A stretch of DNA of 64,000 nt, from NCBI GenBank assembly GCA_947579605.1, contig OX388305.1:31261542-31325541 (forward strand), given 5' to 3'. Positions 1 to 11,381 of this stretch are shown piece by piece. The DNA comes from Athripsodes cinereus (Eukaryota; Arthropoda; Insecta; Trichoptera; Leptoceridae). The notes under the pieces were generated by a model. That model did no database searches and had not been told where the DNA came from. It saw nothing but the letters and a program-made list of their open reading frames with translations. Position 1 is the stretch's first letter. The number at the start of each line of letters is the position of its first letter. The position numbers and the translations under genes are program-made.

Positions 1-3000
1 ACCGGTAGGATAGGGATTTCATGTTGAGTGGTAAAAGGGATGAAGGTGGGGTCTTAATTGCTGTAAATCGGACACTAGGATGTTCACCCACTCTTGTTTG
101 GGATGATATTGTTGAAAGTTTTTTTACCAGTATTCGTTTTTCATCGGTAACACATAGTTCCATGGAAAAATGCTCATTCGTACTAGGTGTAGATATTTGT
201 CTTATTGGAGATTTCAATATCCCAACAATCCAATGGAAAAAAGACCCCGATGCTGAGTCAATCTTTGTTCCGTATTCTTATTCGGGTCCTGTTGCGCAGT
301 ATTTGATAGAATCTATATCTTTTCTCAATATGTTTCAGTCTAACGGAGTTTATAACAGCAATCAAGTTAACTTGGATTTAGTTCTTTCAACTATTCCGTG
401 TTCTGTTACCAGATGTGACTCTCCACTGGTTGGTAAGGATTCACACTATCCTTCACTGTTGATAGATTATGAGTTTGAAATTGCTTAGGATTTGTCTCAA
501 AGTATGATCCAAAAAATTGATATACTTTAAGTCAAACTTTTCGGAAATAAATTTTGAACTACAAAGTGTTGATTGGGTCAGCGTTTTGGGAAACGGACCG
601 GTGAATGAGATGGTTGAATCTTTTTATGGTTATGTTTTGCCAATAATTGAGAAGCATACACCTATGAAGAGGGTGGCACCTAATAATTTTCCCAAATGGT
701 TCTCTAATAGAACAAAGTCCAAGGCTTGGCGTAATTGGAAGATGAACCGTAATGATTCTGACTACAATTTATTTTTTCAACTAAGAGCTCAGTTGAAGTT
801 GTCGCAGAATCATGATTATAGGTCTTTTATTAATAACACTGAGAAGTCACTTAAGGGCAATGTCAAGTCTTTCTTTTCGTTCGTGAATTCCCTTAAAGAA
901 TCTAGAAGCTATCCAAGGGTAACGGGTGACGGTGACCAGACTTCGAGCGATCCAGAGGGAATTGCGAACTTGTTTTCGTCGTTTTTTGGTTCTGTATTTT
1001 CACTGAATAATTTACATGATACTGAAGAATCGGAAAATATTTTCACTAACTCATGTTTATCCACGGTTAATATCATGAAATCTTATATTCATAAACGTTT
1101 ATTAGGTATAGATGAAACAAAAGGAGTTGGCCCTGATGGTATAGCACCAATAATATAAAAGATGTGTGTAAGTCATTTAACCAAACCATTGTATCTGATA
1201 TTTATTAGGAGTTTACAAGAAGGGTGCTTTCCATGCAAATGGAAGATGGCTAATATTACTCCTTTGCATAAATCTGGCAGCAAATCGGACGTTCGTAACT
1301 ACAGACCAATTTCAATTCACCTATTTCAAAAATATTTGAGGGTATTGTTCGTGAAGAAATGACTTTTTTCCTGAAGCCGTATCTTCTTGTAGAGCAGCAT
1401 GGATTCATGAGTGGAAGATCGACAGTAACAAATCTGTTTTTTTTCTCAGCTATGGACAATCGTATACAGTTGGATGCCATTTATATCGGCTTTCAAAAGG
1501 CATTTGATAAAGTAGAACATCGACTTTTGATTAAGAAGTTAGAATTTCATGGAATTCGTGGGAATCTTCTAAGGTGGATTGACTCATATATTTCTGATAG
1601 ATTGATGACAGTTAAACTTAACGGTTACTCATCTGACAGTGTCAGTGTTACATCTGGTGTCCCTCAGGGGTCTGTTTTGGGTCCTTTACTTTTCACGATA
1701 TTCATAAATGACATAAAAAAAGTGCTTTAAACACTCAGAACTTCTATTATTTGCGGACGATTTAAAAATATACTGTCAAATTCAATTATTGTTTGACTGT
1801 GAAATGGTTAACGAGGACTTGGGAAGACTACACGAGTACTGTAACAGAAATAACTTGCACTTGAATCTAGAGAAGTGTAATCTGATCTCTTTTACCAAAA
1901 ATAGAAACAAAATTCGATAAATTTACAATATCCATAATCATGATTTAAAAGAAGTACATAAGATTAGAGATTTAGGTGTGGTGTTTGACTCTGAACTTCA
2001 CTTTGATGATCACGTGAACAAAATTATCGAAGAGAGCAATAAAATACTGAGATTTATTCTGAGATCTACAAAGTCATTTAGGTTATATGAATCGTATTTG
2101 TACTTGTACTTATCGTTGATTCGCTCCAAGCTGGAGTACTGTTCCTCTGTATGGAATCCACATTTTAAAAAAATATGTCGATCAAGTTGAGAGAACTCAG
2201 TCTAAATTCATTCGTTTGGTTAGGAAGAGATTGCATTATCCTGTATTTATTAAAGATTTGCCTAAATTGGAATAAAGAAGAGTTTTGTTGGATGCATGCA
2301 ACCTGAGAAAAATATGCTTGTCCGAATACGATGTGCCTAATATTTTAGATAGGATTAACTTTAGAATGCTTCCTTTAACAACATCTTGTTTTCCGTTCTA
2401 CATTTAAAAAAAAAAACAAAAACGAAGACTCAAGAAACCCTGTTTATAGAATTTTAAAGTGCCAATTACGTCAGGTTTGTGAGAAAGGAGAGTTGAGAGT
2501 AGAATAAGATGAAATAAATATAAAAAAATGTGTATGTTTGATAAAATGTGAAGTGTTTGGGATAGTATTTATTTTTAGTCTGTTTTTTAAATTTTTGATT
2601 TTTCTTTTTTAGAGTTTTTTTTTTGTATTGTTATTGCATACATTAGTGAAGTGTGAATGTGTTTGTGCGAATGAATGTATTATGTGTGCGAAATTGGGTG
2701 AGTGGATGTATTGTGAATTAATGTATTGTGTGTAAGATTTTCTATAACTGTTTTGTGTGTTATTGCTTAAGTGTGCACTGTTTCGATGTAAGACTATTGG
2801 AATGTTTTTGTCGCTTACATGTTTATATTTATATGTGTTTCATCTGTTGTGTACCATGTAAATGAAGAAAAAAATCAGTAATTCGGTGAAAGTACCGGAT
2901 ACTTACCCGGTACATTGTGGAAAAAGGTACTGCAAAAAAATATTCTTTAAGAAAACCGAGGAGTTTTGAAATATTTCAAATTCCTATACCATTTTGAAGT

Positions 3001-3221
3001 CAATATTCGCTATTCGCATTCGCATTCGCGAATGTCGGCAACAAATATTCGCATTCGCATTCGCGAATATCCAAAATCATACATTCGTTACATCACTAAT
3101 ATGTGTGTGTGATAAGAAAGTGTGATTGCGATTGAAAAAAACTGTTTGTGATTTTTTTTAATTTGATTATGTTTAATGGCCTTGTGCCGTGTATGAAATT
3201 ATAAATAAATAAATAAAAAAA
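1..3221 (+). mobile_element. Degenerate Jockey-superfamily LINE, 5' end outside window
   Basis: Broken frames on the + strand spell a non-LTR retrotransposon. An endonuclease piece with LIGDFNIPTIQW lies near 200-240. A reverse transcriptase follows, with FQKAFDKVEHRLL near 1490-1530, SGVPQGSVLGPLLFTIFINDI near 1655-1710 and FADDLKIYC near 1750. Downstream are the usual RT thumb segments (VHKIRDLGVVFDSEL near 1950). Stops and frameshifts at about 488, 1158, 1360 and 1730 show it is dead. A long AT-rich 3' region ends in a TAAA-type repeat at 3203-3221, preceded by gccttgtgccgt. The LINE in intron 2 of the lysyl-tRNA synthetase gene ends the same way, so the two belong to related families. Confidence 0.85.
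2880..3095. repeat. Dispersed repeat with attcgc hexamers inside the LINE 3' region
   Basis: This block looks foreign to the LINE 3' UTR. Its first half (about 2935-3000) is the reverse complement of the duplicated unit at 9597-9870 in a hAT MITE, sharing the gaggagttttgaaatatttc core. Its second half is built of attcgc hexamers and ends in cattcgttacatcacta. That ending resembles the start of another hexamer-rich repeat near 62190. I could not define TIRs or a TSD. Confidence 0.55.
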
Positions 3222-3690
3222 TTGCATTAATAATAACATTATGCTGTCTTACTCCACATCATTAAGATGATAATGGTCTCTTTCCTACTAATGCTGAGGT
3301 ATACAGTAGTACTTTCTTCATACCTGCAAAGGGAGTTTTGTCCAATGTTATCCGTCACTGACTGTGCAAATCCTAAAAATGTTTATAATTATGTTAATAA
3401 TATAAAATATATCATTTCCTTTATGCGTAAAGCTATGTCTCAATCATAAAATAGATCTCATGAATAGTATGTTATATGATAATATAATATCATGTAATAA
3501 CTATAATCTCATCGATGTTCGTAACCTAGAAAATAATATCTAGAATTCATAATATTTTTTAATGTAGTCGACACTAAGTGAACTCTATCTGCTGTTACAA
3601 ACAACAAATTATATGGCTTTCTTGGCTGATAATGTTGGACTACTTTCAATTAACACATTGGCGGACATATATTTCTTTTAGAATTTAGAA
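3222..3690. other. AT-rich stretch, no recognisable gene
   Basis: I see no supported gene or repeat here. A 60-codon open frame (3267-3449, +) has no recognisable motif. Confidence 0.4.
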
Positions 3691-3691
3691 T

Positions 3692-4365
3692 TACATACAT
3701 ACATACATACCATCATGCCGCTTCCCTCGCGGGGTAGGCAGAAAGGATCGAGCGCCACTTCCTTCTATCGTTGCATACATCTTTCGCTTCCGTCACTGTC
3801 ATACAATTCCTCATGCATGCTCTCCTGTTCAATGTGCTCAACACGTGACCGTCCTGTAGGATTTGATTTAAATGATCTTGCCATTTAATCCTAGGACGTC
3901 CACGTCTCCAAGCACCATTCCTCTCAGCCAAATATATCTTCTTAGTCATTCTGTCCTCATTCATTCTTTCCACGTGCCCAAACCATCTTAACTTATTTAC
4001 ATTCATCCTTGTTATTACACCCACTTTCATTCCACATTCCTTTCGTATAGCACTGTTACGCACACAATCTCTCAGACTTTTACCACACATCCTTCTCAAC
4101 GATCTCATTTCAACTGCATTAATGCCACATTCATCCTTCTTTAACCATGTCCACATCTCACTTGCATACATAAGTGTTGGCACTAAGATAGCAGAGTGCA
4201 CCAACCTTTTAGCTGTGGTAGATATGTTTCTATTTGCAATTATTGGTCGGATTGCACCATTTACCTTATTGCCAGCAACTTTTCTCCTTTCAATATCGCT
4301 TTCACACTTCCCATCTCTCGTGAACAAACTACCTAAGTACAAGTTAGAATTCCGATCGAATTATT
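3692..4365 (-). mobile_element. RTE-type LINE 3' fragment
   Basis: The minus strand keeps about 210 open codons of the C-terminal part of a non-LTR reverse transcriptase. They begin with YLGSLFTRDGKCESDIERR and run through SAILVPTLMYASEMWTW, LRWFGHVERM and GRPRIKWQDHL to KWRSILSAYPAREAA. The element ends in a tetranucleotide tail (tacatacatac in plus orientation, 3692-3710), as 5'-truncated LINEs do. Shorter 3' ends of related elements occur at 29723-29800 and 62434-62720. The open frame suggests a relatively recent insertion, but the endonuclease and RT core are missing. Confidence 0.85.
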
Positions 4366-4409
4366 ATTGAAAGTTAGTATTCAATATGCATTCAAATGAG
4401 TTTCCAGCA

Positions 4410-4975
4410 GATGGAAAATTAACGGCTATTGCCGTCATTGTCGTTTCAGCCCAAATTTGTTTCGTACTAGGGATATGACGGGTATTACCGACAATGAAAA
4501 ACTGACTGCAATTACCGTCATTTGATTGGAATGTATAATTTATTATCTAACACATAAAATGACGGCTATAGACGGCAATGCAATCTGACACAATAAAATA
4601 ATTTTTATACTTTATTTCTGTACGTATTTATTTAAAAAAACGATAATATTATGAACAAAATAAAATGAATATTTGAAACATGCAAAAAACTAAAAACAAT
4701 TAATGCTAAAGGAAATGCATAACCGAACCTTACAAGCATAACCGAAAACAACTCCTTATTACGAGCTATACACTTGGACATTTTTACTCAAACATTTTAT
4801 TATAGAGACACTTTCTTCCTACCGCCATATGATTACATGAATTATAAAGTGTCTTTAGCCGTCATTGCACCAAAAATATTACTTCGTTGTATGGGTATAG
4901 CCGTCATTTTCTGGACAAGTGATTTTATTTTGACGGCTATAGCCGGCATAACCGTGAACTTGTTAAATATATTCC
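4410..4975. repeat. Repeat rich in gacggctata motifs in both orientations
   Basis: Short motifs of the type gacggctatag and gccgtcatt recur at both ends and inside (near 4420, 4480, 4520, 4560, 4855, 4900 and 4935), in both orientations. This resembles the subterminal repeats of a non-autonomous DNA transposon. I could not fix exact termini or a TSD. Confidence 0.45.
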
Positions 4976-5093
4976 ATTAATACTGAGACTCCAAACAACA
5001 TCAGAAGAGGCAAAATCACTACATCAGTAGTAAAAACATTGGTTATTACAATCTCAACAGAAAATTTAAAGGTATGTATTCAAGATTTCAGAC

Positions 5094-5294
5094 GTGGAAC
5101 CTACAAATCACGATATCATCAGGTTGATTGCAGCTTTACGTGAGGATTACAATAATATGCTGAAGGAATTTCAAAGTCTCAAAACCTCCATTGAACAAAA
5201 TGGAGATACCTTAGCATCTTTGAACAAAAGCAATGGAATCAACATTAGAATCCAAAATAGCTCAGATAGACATCATAGAGCGATCAGTCTCTGA
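5094..5294 (+). pseudogene. Possible LINE ORF1-like fragment
   Basis: A 67-codon open frame (MEPTNHDIIRLIAALREDYN...) contains a heptad-like stretch (NNMLKEFQSLKTSIEQNGDTLASLNKS) of the sort found at the N-terminus of LINE ORF1 proteins. It stops early and the downstream sequence has no continuing frame. Identification is tentative. Confidence 0.3.
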
Positions 5295-5525
5295 TAATAG
5301 ACACTCTAAAGGAAAGGATTGAGGATGTTGCCTCTGGGGGACACCGGGTGGATACGCTGCGTGTATTATTACTTTGGGACTAGGTTAATTCATTCTGTGT
5401 TAATTGGGACTTCTTCTTCCAAGTCGGTCCCTCAATGCTGAGAATCGTGACCACCATGACCCCAACCAAGCGACAAGCTCTCCCTCCGTCCTTACCTTAA
5501 TTGAGACTAGTTGTGTTTTAATTGG

Positions 5526-5776
5526 CGACCGGTGTGACGCGGAGGCTAACGCACTTGCCTTTGAGTCACGAGGTCCCGGGTTCGATTCCTGGCCAGGGCA
5601 AAATGAAGAATGACCTTTTTCAAATTGTCCAGGGTCTGGGTGTTACATGTATATGTGTTCAGTGCATTGTATATATGTGTATCGTCACATTGGTACCCAT
5701 AATACAAGATTCATATTTTAATTTGGGACTAACTCGATCTGTGAGAATTGTCTATGCATGTTATGGTATGTTAATC
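5526..5776 (+). mobile_element. tRNA-derived SINE, copy 1
   Basis: The head looks like a tRNA gene. A degenerate A box (tgacgcggagg) is followed 45 bp later by a perfect B box, ggttcgattcc (5579-5589). The body continues with gtgttacatgtatatg and ends in ttatggtatgtta. The whole roughly 250-bp unit recurs at 43377-43633 in the same orientation. A polymerase III internal promoter is expected from these boxes. It is not a functional tRNA, because no cloverleaf acceptor stem closes after the B box. Confidence 0.8.
5579..5589 (+). promoter_or_regulatory. Pol III B box of SINE copy 1
   Basis: The sequence ggttcgattcc matches the tRNA B-box consensus exactly. Confidence 0.75.
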
Positions 5777-6397
5777 ATTCATGGCAATATTATATCCAAA
5801 TTTTTTATATCTATAAAAGTTTTATAAAATCTTACCTATTAAAAAAAAATCCGCTGTTGAGTTTGGATGCAATATTTTATTTTTCATGTTTTGGCAATCT
5901 CATTTTTGACAAATCTATTAAATGGCCATAATGTTCTCTTTGGAAATCCACAATAATTTTACCATCAGCAGACCATTGCTCTTGTAATTACGTTTATAAA
6001 TTTGATTTGAGGCTCTTCCATCGTGACTTCTAAATTTATGAGATAGTTACAGGTTTGACCTCAATGGCTTTAGATTGGAATGTTTCAATGGAAAATTCTC
6101 TCCCTCCATATTATATGGCTGTTAAGTAGATGTAATGTAAATACAGTTTTCTATGTATTTTTACTTTTATAATATTCACAGGATCAGGACAGTCAATTGT
6201 AGAACATGACAACAAAATGTGAATTCAATAAGTGGACCAGCAAAGACCTAAATTTACCTGGAAGTCTCAAAAAAAAACATCAAAGTTAAATGAATCATTA
6301 TCAATCAACACTACTAACAGTACCGAATTACTAACGATTTTGGGTCAATTTCTACTATAGGTTATCCAGTAGTATCCATTATGACAACATAAATATT

Positions 6398-6671
6398 GAT
6401 GATCATAGTATTACGTATTTTTATTATCTTTCACTGTGTACCGTTACAAGATATCACAGAAGCCATATGGGGGCGAGGGGTCGCATCTTTTCCAGTGATT
6501 GCAATATTATTTACATGCATAATTATGCCATGAGATTTAACTATGTACACGAATAAATCATTATATAAATATAATTTGTACCCCCTCCCCCATCTCATAT
6601 CTGGATGCCCCATGATATCTTGTAACAGTATACAGTGAAAGATTAAAATAATAAATACAACTATGATCATC
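6398..6671. mobile_element. MITE-like inverted-repeat element
   Basis: The two ends (about 6398-6462 and 6608-6671) are imperfect reverse complements over roughly 60 bp. They start with gatgatcatagt and contain ctttcactgt and ttacaagatatc on both sides. There is no coding capacity. A clear TSD was not found. Confidence 0.6.
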
Positions 6672-6689
6672 TTTTACATTTAAAACGAA

Positions 6690-6835
6690 TGATGAATAGA
6701 TTCAAATGAATGAATAAAGTAAGATGTATTTAACTCAATAAATTAAGATGAATAGATTTAAATGAATGAATAAAATAAGAATAAATGAATATAGTAAGAT
6801 TAAAAATCAATTAAAAGTAAAAAAAAAATGATAAA
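6690..6835. repeat. Low-complexity gaatgaataaa-type repeat
   Basis: AT-rich near-repeats of gatgaatagatttaaatgaa and gaatgaataaa. Confidence 0.5.
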
Positions 6836-6839
6836 GTTT

Positions 6840-6960
6840 ATTTCTTCTTCTTCTGTAGGTGCCCTGTCAGGTCCCCCCGACGTTGGCAATCACTCTGACA
6901 TAGGTGTCTCGATCCTGCGCTGTCTGGAATAAACTTCGGTATTTTTCATAGCCCACGCAT
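6840..6960 (-). mobile_element. Probable LINE 3' terminus
   Basis: Read on the minus strand, this encodes DRDTYVRVIANVGG followed by stops and an (aag)n tail. A conserved C-terminal peptide directly before a trinucleotide tail is the pattern of a LINE 3' end. The clade is uncertain. Confidence 0.45.
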
Positions 6961-8445
6961 TATCAATTGGGCCAGATGGCTGAGTTTCTGCTTCATCATT
7001 TGAATCACTCATTTCTAATGTGAGAAATAAAATTACCGTAAAATAACAACTTCAATAACAAATTGAGATTACACCACGATTATACACCGTATTTGACAGA
7101 TATTCTTGAAGGATGTTTGACATTTCGATACCAACCGTATGGCAAGCATCGGATGTCGTATATTCTATTTCTATGGGAACGACCGGAGAAAATAAGGAAT
7201 CGTGCAATCACCCTCCTATTAGAAAAACCATTCACAGGTGATTACCGCAAGGCTCAGTGTTCTCACCCATTCTATTCAACTTGTACACGCATGATGTCTA
7301 TCAGTCAGAACCTACAGGTGTCCAAATTTTGCAATCTGTGGATGATTTCTTAGTATATTGCTCCAATAAATCCATGGACAACCTCCAGGTTTCCTTGCAA
7401 TCGGAGTTGTTGTCCGAACATGGCCTTAATATTTCCTTCCAGAAGTGCAAAAGCATAGTATTCTCCACAAAACTCCGTCTAGTCTACCTGAAATTTTGAT
7501 TTGACCAACGGTTGATTAATTATTTTAACGAAATAAGATTCCTGGGGGTCACATTGGTCACTGGTCTTTGATGGACCTCATTCATTGAACTCATACACCA
7601 CAAATGTCAGGCCGGGCTCAATATCATGAGAGCCGTCTCCAGGGTCTGGTGAGGGTGCCACCCCGCGACTTAGAAAATCTTTTATACAGCATTTATCTGC
7701 AGCCATTTGGACTTTGGATCCTTTTTAATAACCCCAACCTCCAAAAAACTTGTTGAGACCGGATCTGGTCTCAGTCTCTTCGGCTAATTACGGGTAATCC
7801 TCCCCTATCAACGCATTACAGGTGGAGGCTGCAGATCCCCCACTTGGACTGCGCAGACATCTTATGTGTAACAGGTTTTTAGTCAAAATCCTGCGTTTAT
7901 TACCCTCTGTCTCTCAAACTTCATCTCCTCTCATACTTGGTAACTCATTTACCGGTATGGAGGGGTAAAGATCCACCACCTCTCATTACCAGCTATAGAA
8001 AAATTAAAACTCCCTTGTTGGAGAGCTACACAGTTCTTACTGTATACTCTTTGTCATTTCCCACAGTCCCACACTAAGTTTTAAACCGAAAGTTGCTCTC
8101 AACCTGGGTGTCAGTAATGGCATATTCGCACCTCGTATTTTCAAATCGATTTTTGATTTCGATCGGCACTACTGGCACCTATCTATACAGACAGTTTGAA
8201 AAGTGACAAAGAGCGTACAGGGGCTGGCTTCTTTTTTGAATATAACACTAATAAAATGTTCAGGCACAGAGACGAGTCGTCAGCAGAGGCGACTGCTGGT
8301 AAAGGCATCGGTGCACTGCACTGCCTACTAAATATAAAATTAATAATAATCATAAATGAAAGCCAAATTATTGTAATCGTAATACATTTGTGAATACTAG
8401 AGTCAGTAGAACACACGCTCGTACTATAGCAACAATAGTGTATAG

Positions 8446-8702
8446 CAGGCGTCGGCAACCTATGGCACGCGTGCCAGGCTTGGCACGCGATGGGGTTCTG
8501 AATGGCACTCTACAAAGTAATCAGGGAAATCGCGAAAATAGCATTTTATGTTATTTTTTTAATAAATATGTTTAAAGAATAAATTTGGTATAAAATTCTT
8601 CTCCTCTAGAACCCCATTATATAATTTAGAATTAAGGCGGCACCCTGAATCATATTGGTAGAGTGGCTTGGCACACCACAGCTAAAAGGTTGCCGACCCC
8701 TG
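8446..8702. mobile_element. hAT MITE, 257 bp, TSD gtgtatag
   Basis: The terminal inverted repeats are CAGGCGTCGGCAACCT and (reverse of the right end) CAGGGGTCGGCAACCT. Perfect 8-bp TSDs, gtgtatag, lie at 8438-8445 and 8703-8710. The interior has tggcacgcg-type subterminal repeats and no ORF. It is nested within the larger hAT element. Confidence 0.9.
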
Positions 8703-9182
8703 GTGTATAGATATGTATAGATAATTAGATATACCAAATATTGACGCATGCGCATAAAGACCTACGTGCATAATCCAAAATGCACCAAGATTTTTATTCA
8801 AACTCTACCAAAATCTAAATTGTACTCAAAAGGGTGATGTGAGCGAGACATATTTCTCTTCATTGGGTTAGTTAGTTAGTTAGAGTTAGTAAAGAACGGC
8901 AATATTTCGTCTCGTGCAGTGCACGACGCATGCGTAGAGGAGTTCATAATAAGTGCTAATTTTAAACATGCGTATAAAAATGATCTATACGAAATTATCG
9001 AAACAATGCATTGATAATTGGTACCTTCATTTTGACTTAATTAATATACGTACCTTTTATATTATATCATATTGTTGGCGTTAGTGTGTCGTCTGACATA
9101 ATTATTTTGCCGTGTTTTGTTTACAAGTGTAACAGATAATTTAATAAAGATGAATAAGGATATTAATATTGATTACATTTAA

Positions 9183-10157
9183 AACAATCGAAGTTTAAAA
9201 AAAGAGTTGTATTTAAAGGCTTCTTACTTATGCGGTTATGAACGATTAAATTCATTCTTTTGTTTTCCGTATACAATTTTTGATGGAGATAAATCATGGA
9301 GTGAAAATGGTGTTAACTATATATCTCATCTAGCTGAGAAAATAAATAAACATGCATTATCTCAGTCACACATGCATAATGTAATGCAACTGAATTTATT
9401 GAATCGTACTGATATTCGGCAGTTACTTGATGTTGGTTTTCGAGAATTCATTAAACAATTTAATAAGAAAAATCGACAAAACAGATTGATTCTGTCTAGA
9501 ATTATTATTGATTGTGTTAGATTCTGTGGCAGTGTGACCAGATTTTATTTTCAAAAACTACTAAATGGCGAAGTCAAAAACTACTAAATTCTTAAAATGG
9601 TATAGGAATTTGAAGTATTTCAAGAACTCCTCGGTTTTCTTGCACAATATTTTTTCTTGCAGTACCTTTTTCTAAAATGTACTGGGTATTTGTACCGACG
9701 ATGATCAATATCGGATACTTTTCTTTTCACGAAAATTTCTACCCCCCCGTCGCCGAATTTTCAAAATGGTATAGGAATTTGAAATATTTCAAAAACTCCT
9801 CGGTTTTCTTCAGCAATATTTTCACGCAGTACCTTTTTCTAAAATGTACTCGTTACTTGTACCGACAATTATAAGTACCCGATAATTTATCTACCAATTA
9901 CCGACTGAATACAAAAACTACTAAAAAACTACCAAAAACTACTAAAAACTACCAAAGAAAAAAAACTACTAAACATTTTTGCCAATGCCTCAAAAACTAC
10001 CAAATAAGTAGGAAACTACCAAATCTGGTCACACTGTTCTGTGGTGCGTTTGAGCTGGCGTTGAAAGGATACGATGAAAGTGAAAATTCAGGAAATAAGG
10101 GAGTGTTTCGTGGATTGATAGATTTGGGATGGATTTTATTTACAAATGAATTAACTG
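9183..10157 (+). pseudogene. hAT/ZMYM1-like transposase fragment, interrupted by a MITE
   Basis: The frame reads NNRSLKKELYLKASYLCGYERLNSFFCFPYTIFDGDKSW... to DCVRF at 9520. It resumes after the MITE at 9530-10036 as CGAFELALKGYDESENSGNKGVFRGLIDLGWILFTNELT. The layout (a short cysteine-containing N-terminal module, then FRGHDES-like and NKGNF-like motifs) is that of hAT-derived ZMYM1-like proteins. It lacks an upstream start in frame (a stop follows MNKDINIDYI) and has no catalytic or dimerisation domain. Directly after NELT comes gtaagt, a possible splice donor or the point of internal deletion. Confidence 0.65.
9530..10036. mobile_element. hAT MITE, 507 bp, TSD ttctgtgg
   Basis: Perfect 16-bp TIRs, CAGTGTGACCAGATTT, are flanked by perfect 8-bp TSDs ttctgtgg (9522-9529 and 10037-10044). 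The interior holds two copies of a unit of about 169 bp (from about 9597 and 9766) and several aaaactacta motifs near the ends. It splits the transposase-like frame without removing any codon. Confidence 0.92.
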
Positions 10158-10184
10158 TAAGTACCTACCTTATAATATAATATA

Positions 10185-10322
10185 ATCTTATTTGGGTTAG
10201 TTGGAGGAGATCGCGCCTTTGCGATAAACTCGCCCTCTGTATATTGATTATATTTAATTTGAATGTATACCTTTTATGTAATTGTTTTTAATTAATGTAC
10301 AGTAAAGAATGAATAAATAAAT
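10185..10322 (+). repeat. LINE/SINE 3' tail type 2 (taaactcgc and aataaataaa end)
   Basis: A block with ggttagttggaggagatcgc, gcgataaactcgccc and a gtacagtaaagaatgaataaa end. Partial copies in reverse orientation lie at about 33190-33245 and 52920-52990. This looks like the conserved 3' end of a retroposon family. Confidence 0.5.
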
Positions 10323-11381
10323 AATAACAACTGTTACAAAAAAATAGTGTTGATGTGGGCGGTAAAGCCTTATAAGAGATGAGTCTGAATTGAAAATTGT
10401 TATGAAGTTCATAACCATCTAGTTAGTCTGCAAGGGGGGTGGCCTGATGGTGAATATGTATGTAATATAAGTATATTATATACAAATATGCACTGCCCAA
10501 AATTTTTCCACGAGCCGCCTCTGGTCGTCAGTCTTCTCAGCGGAATGTCTTGTTATTAGAGAGGCTATAAGGGCTCTGACCATACGCCAGTGCAGGGTTA
10601 AAACTCTCATCCTCAGCGACTCTCAAAATGCTCTCCAGTCCGTTCTCTCTCCAGCATTATCCCGACCAGATGATCTTTTATCTTTAGATATTAGAGACCT
10701 CCTATATAAACTTCAGATTTTGGGTGGAGAGGTGGTACTGGGTTGGATCCCGAACTGTGGGATCCCGGGCAATGAGGCAGTATATCTATTGGCCAAATTG
10801 GGTACGAACCTCCGTAACCCATCGGAAACTGTCTCAGCCTCCGATTACACTTTGATATTCGACCGAAATCTCATACAGTGCTGGCAGGCAGAGTGGTCAG
10901 AGACCAGCCAACTCAAAGGAAGAAGTATACCTCAATCCATCCCGATGTGTCCACGAAACTTTTGTTTTTCGGAAATTTCAATGAGTAAGGCTTACACCTC
11001 CACGATCTGTATAATGAAGTTAGCTCATTGCTTTGCCAGATCGCATCTCTACCGAATCCACGTTATTGATTCTCCTCTATGCGACCGCCTGAAGGAGGAG
11101 GACCTTGATCATTTTTTTTCGAATGCCCGATCAAAAACATCTACCCAACTTTGATTAACAACCTGGTACACTATAGGGTTCCGTTACCTACAAATACTTC
11201 CTTGCTCCTGGGTTCAAGAGACAAAAGCATTTTCAAACTCCTTGTCCTATTCCTTAAGCCCCATTTGATAAAGCTTTGAATGTTGTGTTTTTTGTCCTGA
11301 ACTAATAATTTTTCTTGGCAGTTTCTGGCTAGGAAGAAAGCCAACAAAATAATAAAGACAGCACGTGATACCGACAGTATA

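Larger units (their letters stand above)
8284..10523 (+). mobile_element. hAT element, 2240 bp, with 8-bp TSD
   Basis: The 8-bp direct repeat gtcgtcag flanks the element (8276-8283 and 10524-10531). The ends are short imperfect inverted repeats: CAGAGGCGACTG on the left and, reading inward from the right, CAGAGGCGGCTCGTGG. The LINE reading frame is continuous across one copy of the TSD (...DESS|VFSAEC...), which proves the insertion. Inside is a hAT/ZMYM-type transposase N-terminal frame at 9183-10157, broken by a nested MITE. No catalytic DDE region remains, so this is a deletion derivative. Its right terminus resembles that of the 903-bp element at 47688-48590. Confidence 0.85.
7080..11370 (+). 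mobile_element. Degenerate I-clade LINE, split by a hAT element
   Basis: The left part (7080-8283) and right part (10524-11370) together match ORF2 of the intact I-clade LINE at 19798-25408. The left part has PQGSVFSPILFNLYTHD and SVDDFLVY (RT) and ends at the start of RNase H with GAGFFFEYNTNKMFRHRDESS. The right part resumes with VFSAECLVIREAIRAL, then LILSDSQNAL, WIPNCGIPGNEAVYLLAK and the terminal cysteine/histidine motif CDRLKEEDLDH. Several frameshifts and stops show it is inactive. The RNase H His of the IPSHCG motif reads Asn here. The gap is the hAT element at 8284-10523. Confidence 0.85.

Noticed and set aside
3267..3449. Small gene of 60 codons
   Set aside because: No motif, no splice context, AT-rich region between two dead LINEs.
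5526..5600. A genuine tRNA gene
   Set aside because: The A and B boxes are present, but the sequence continues into a repeated 250-bp body, recurs at 43377, and no acceptor stem closes.
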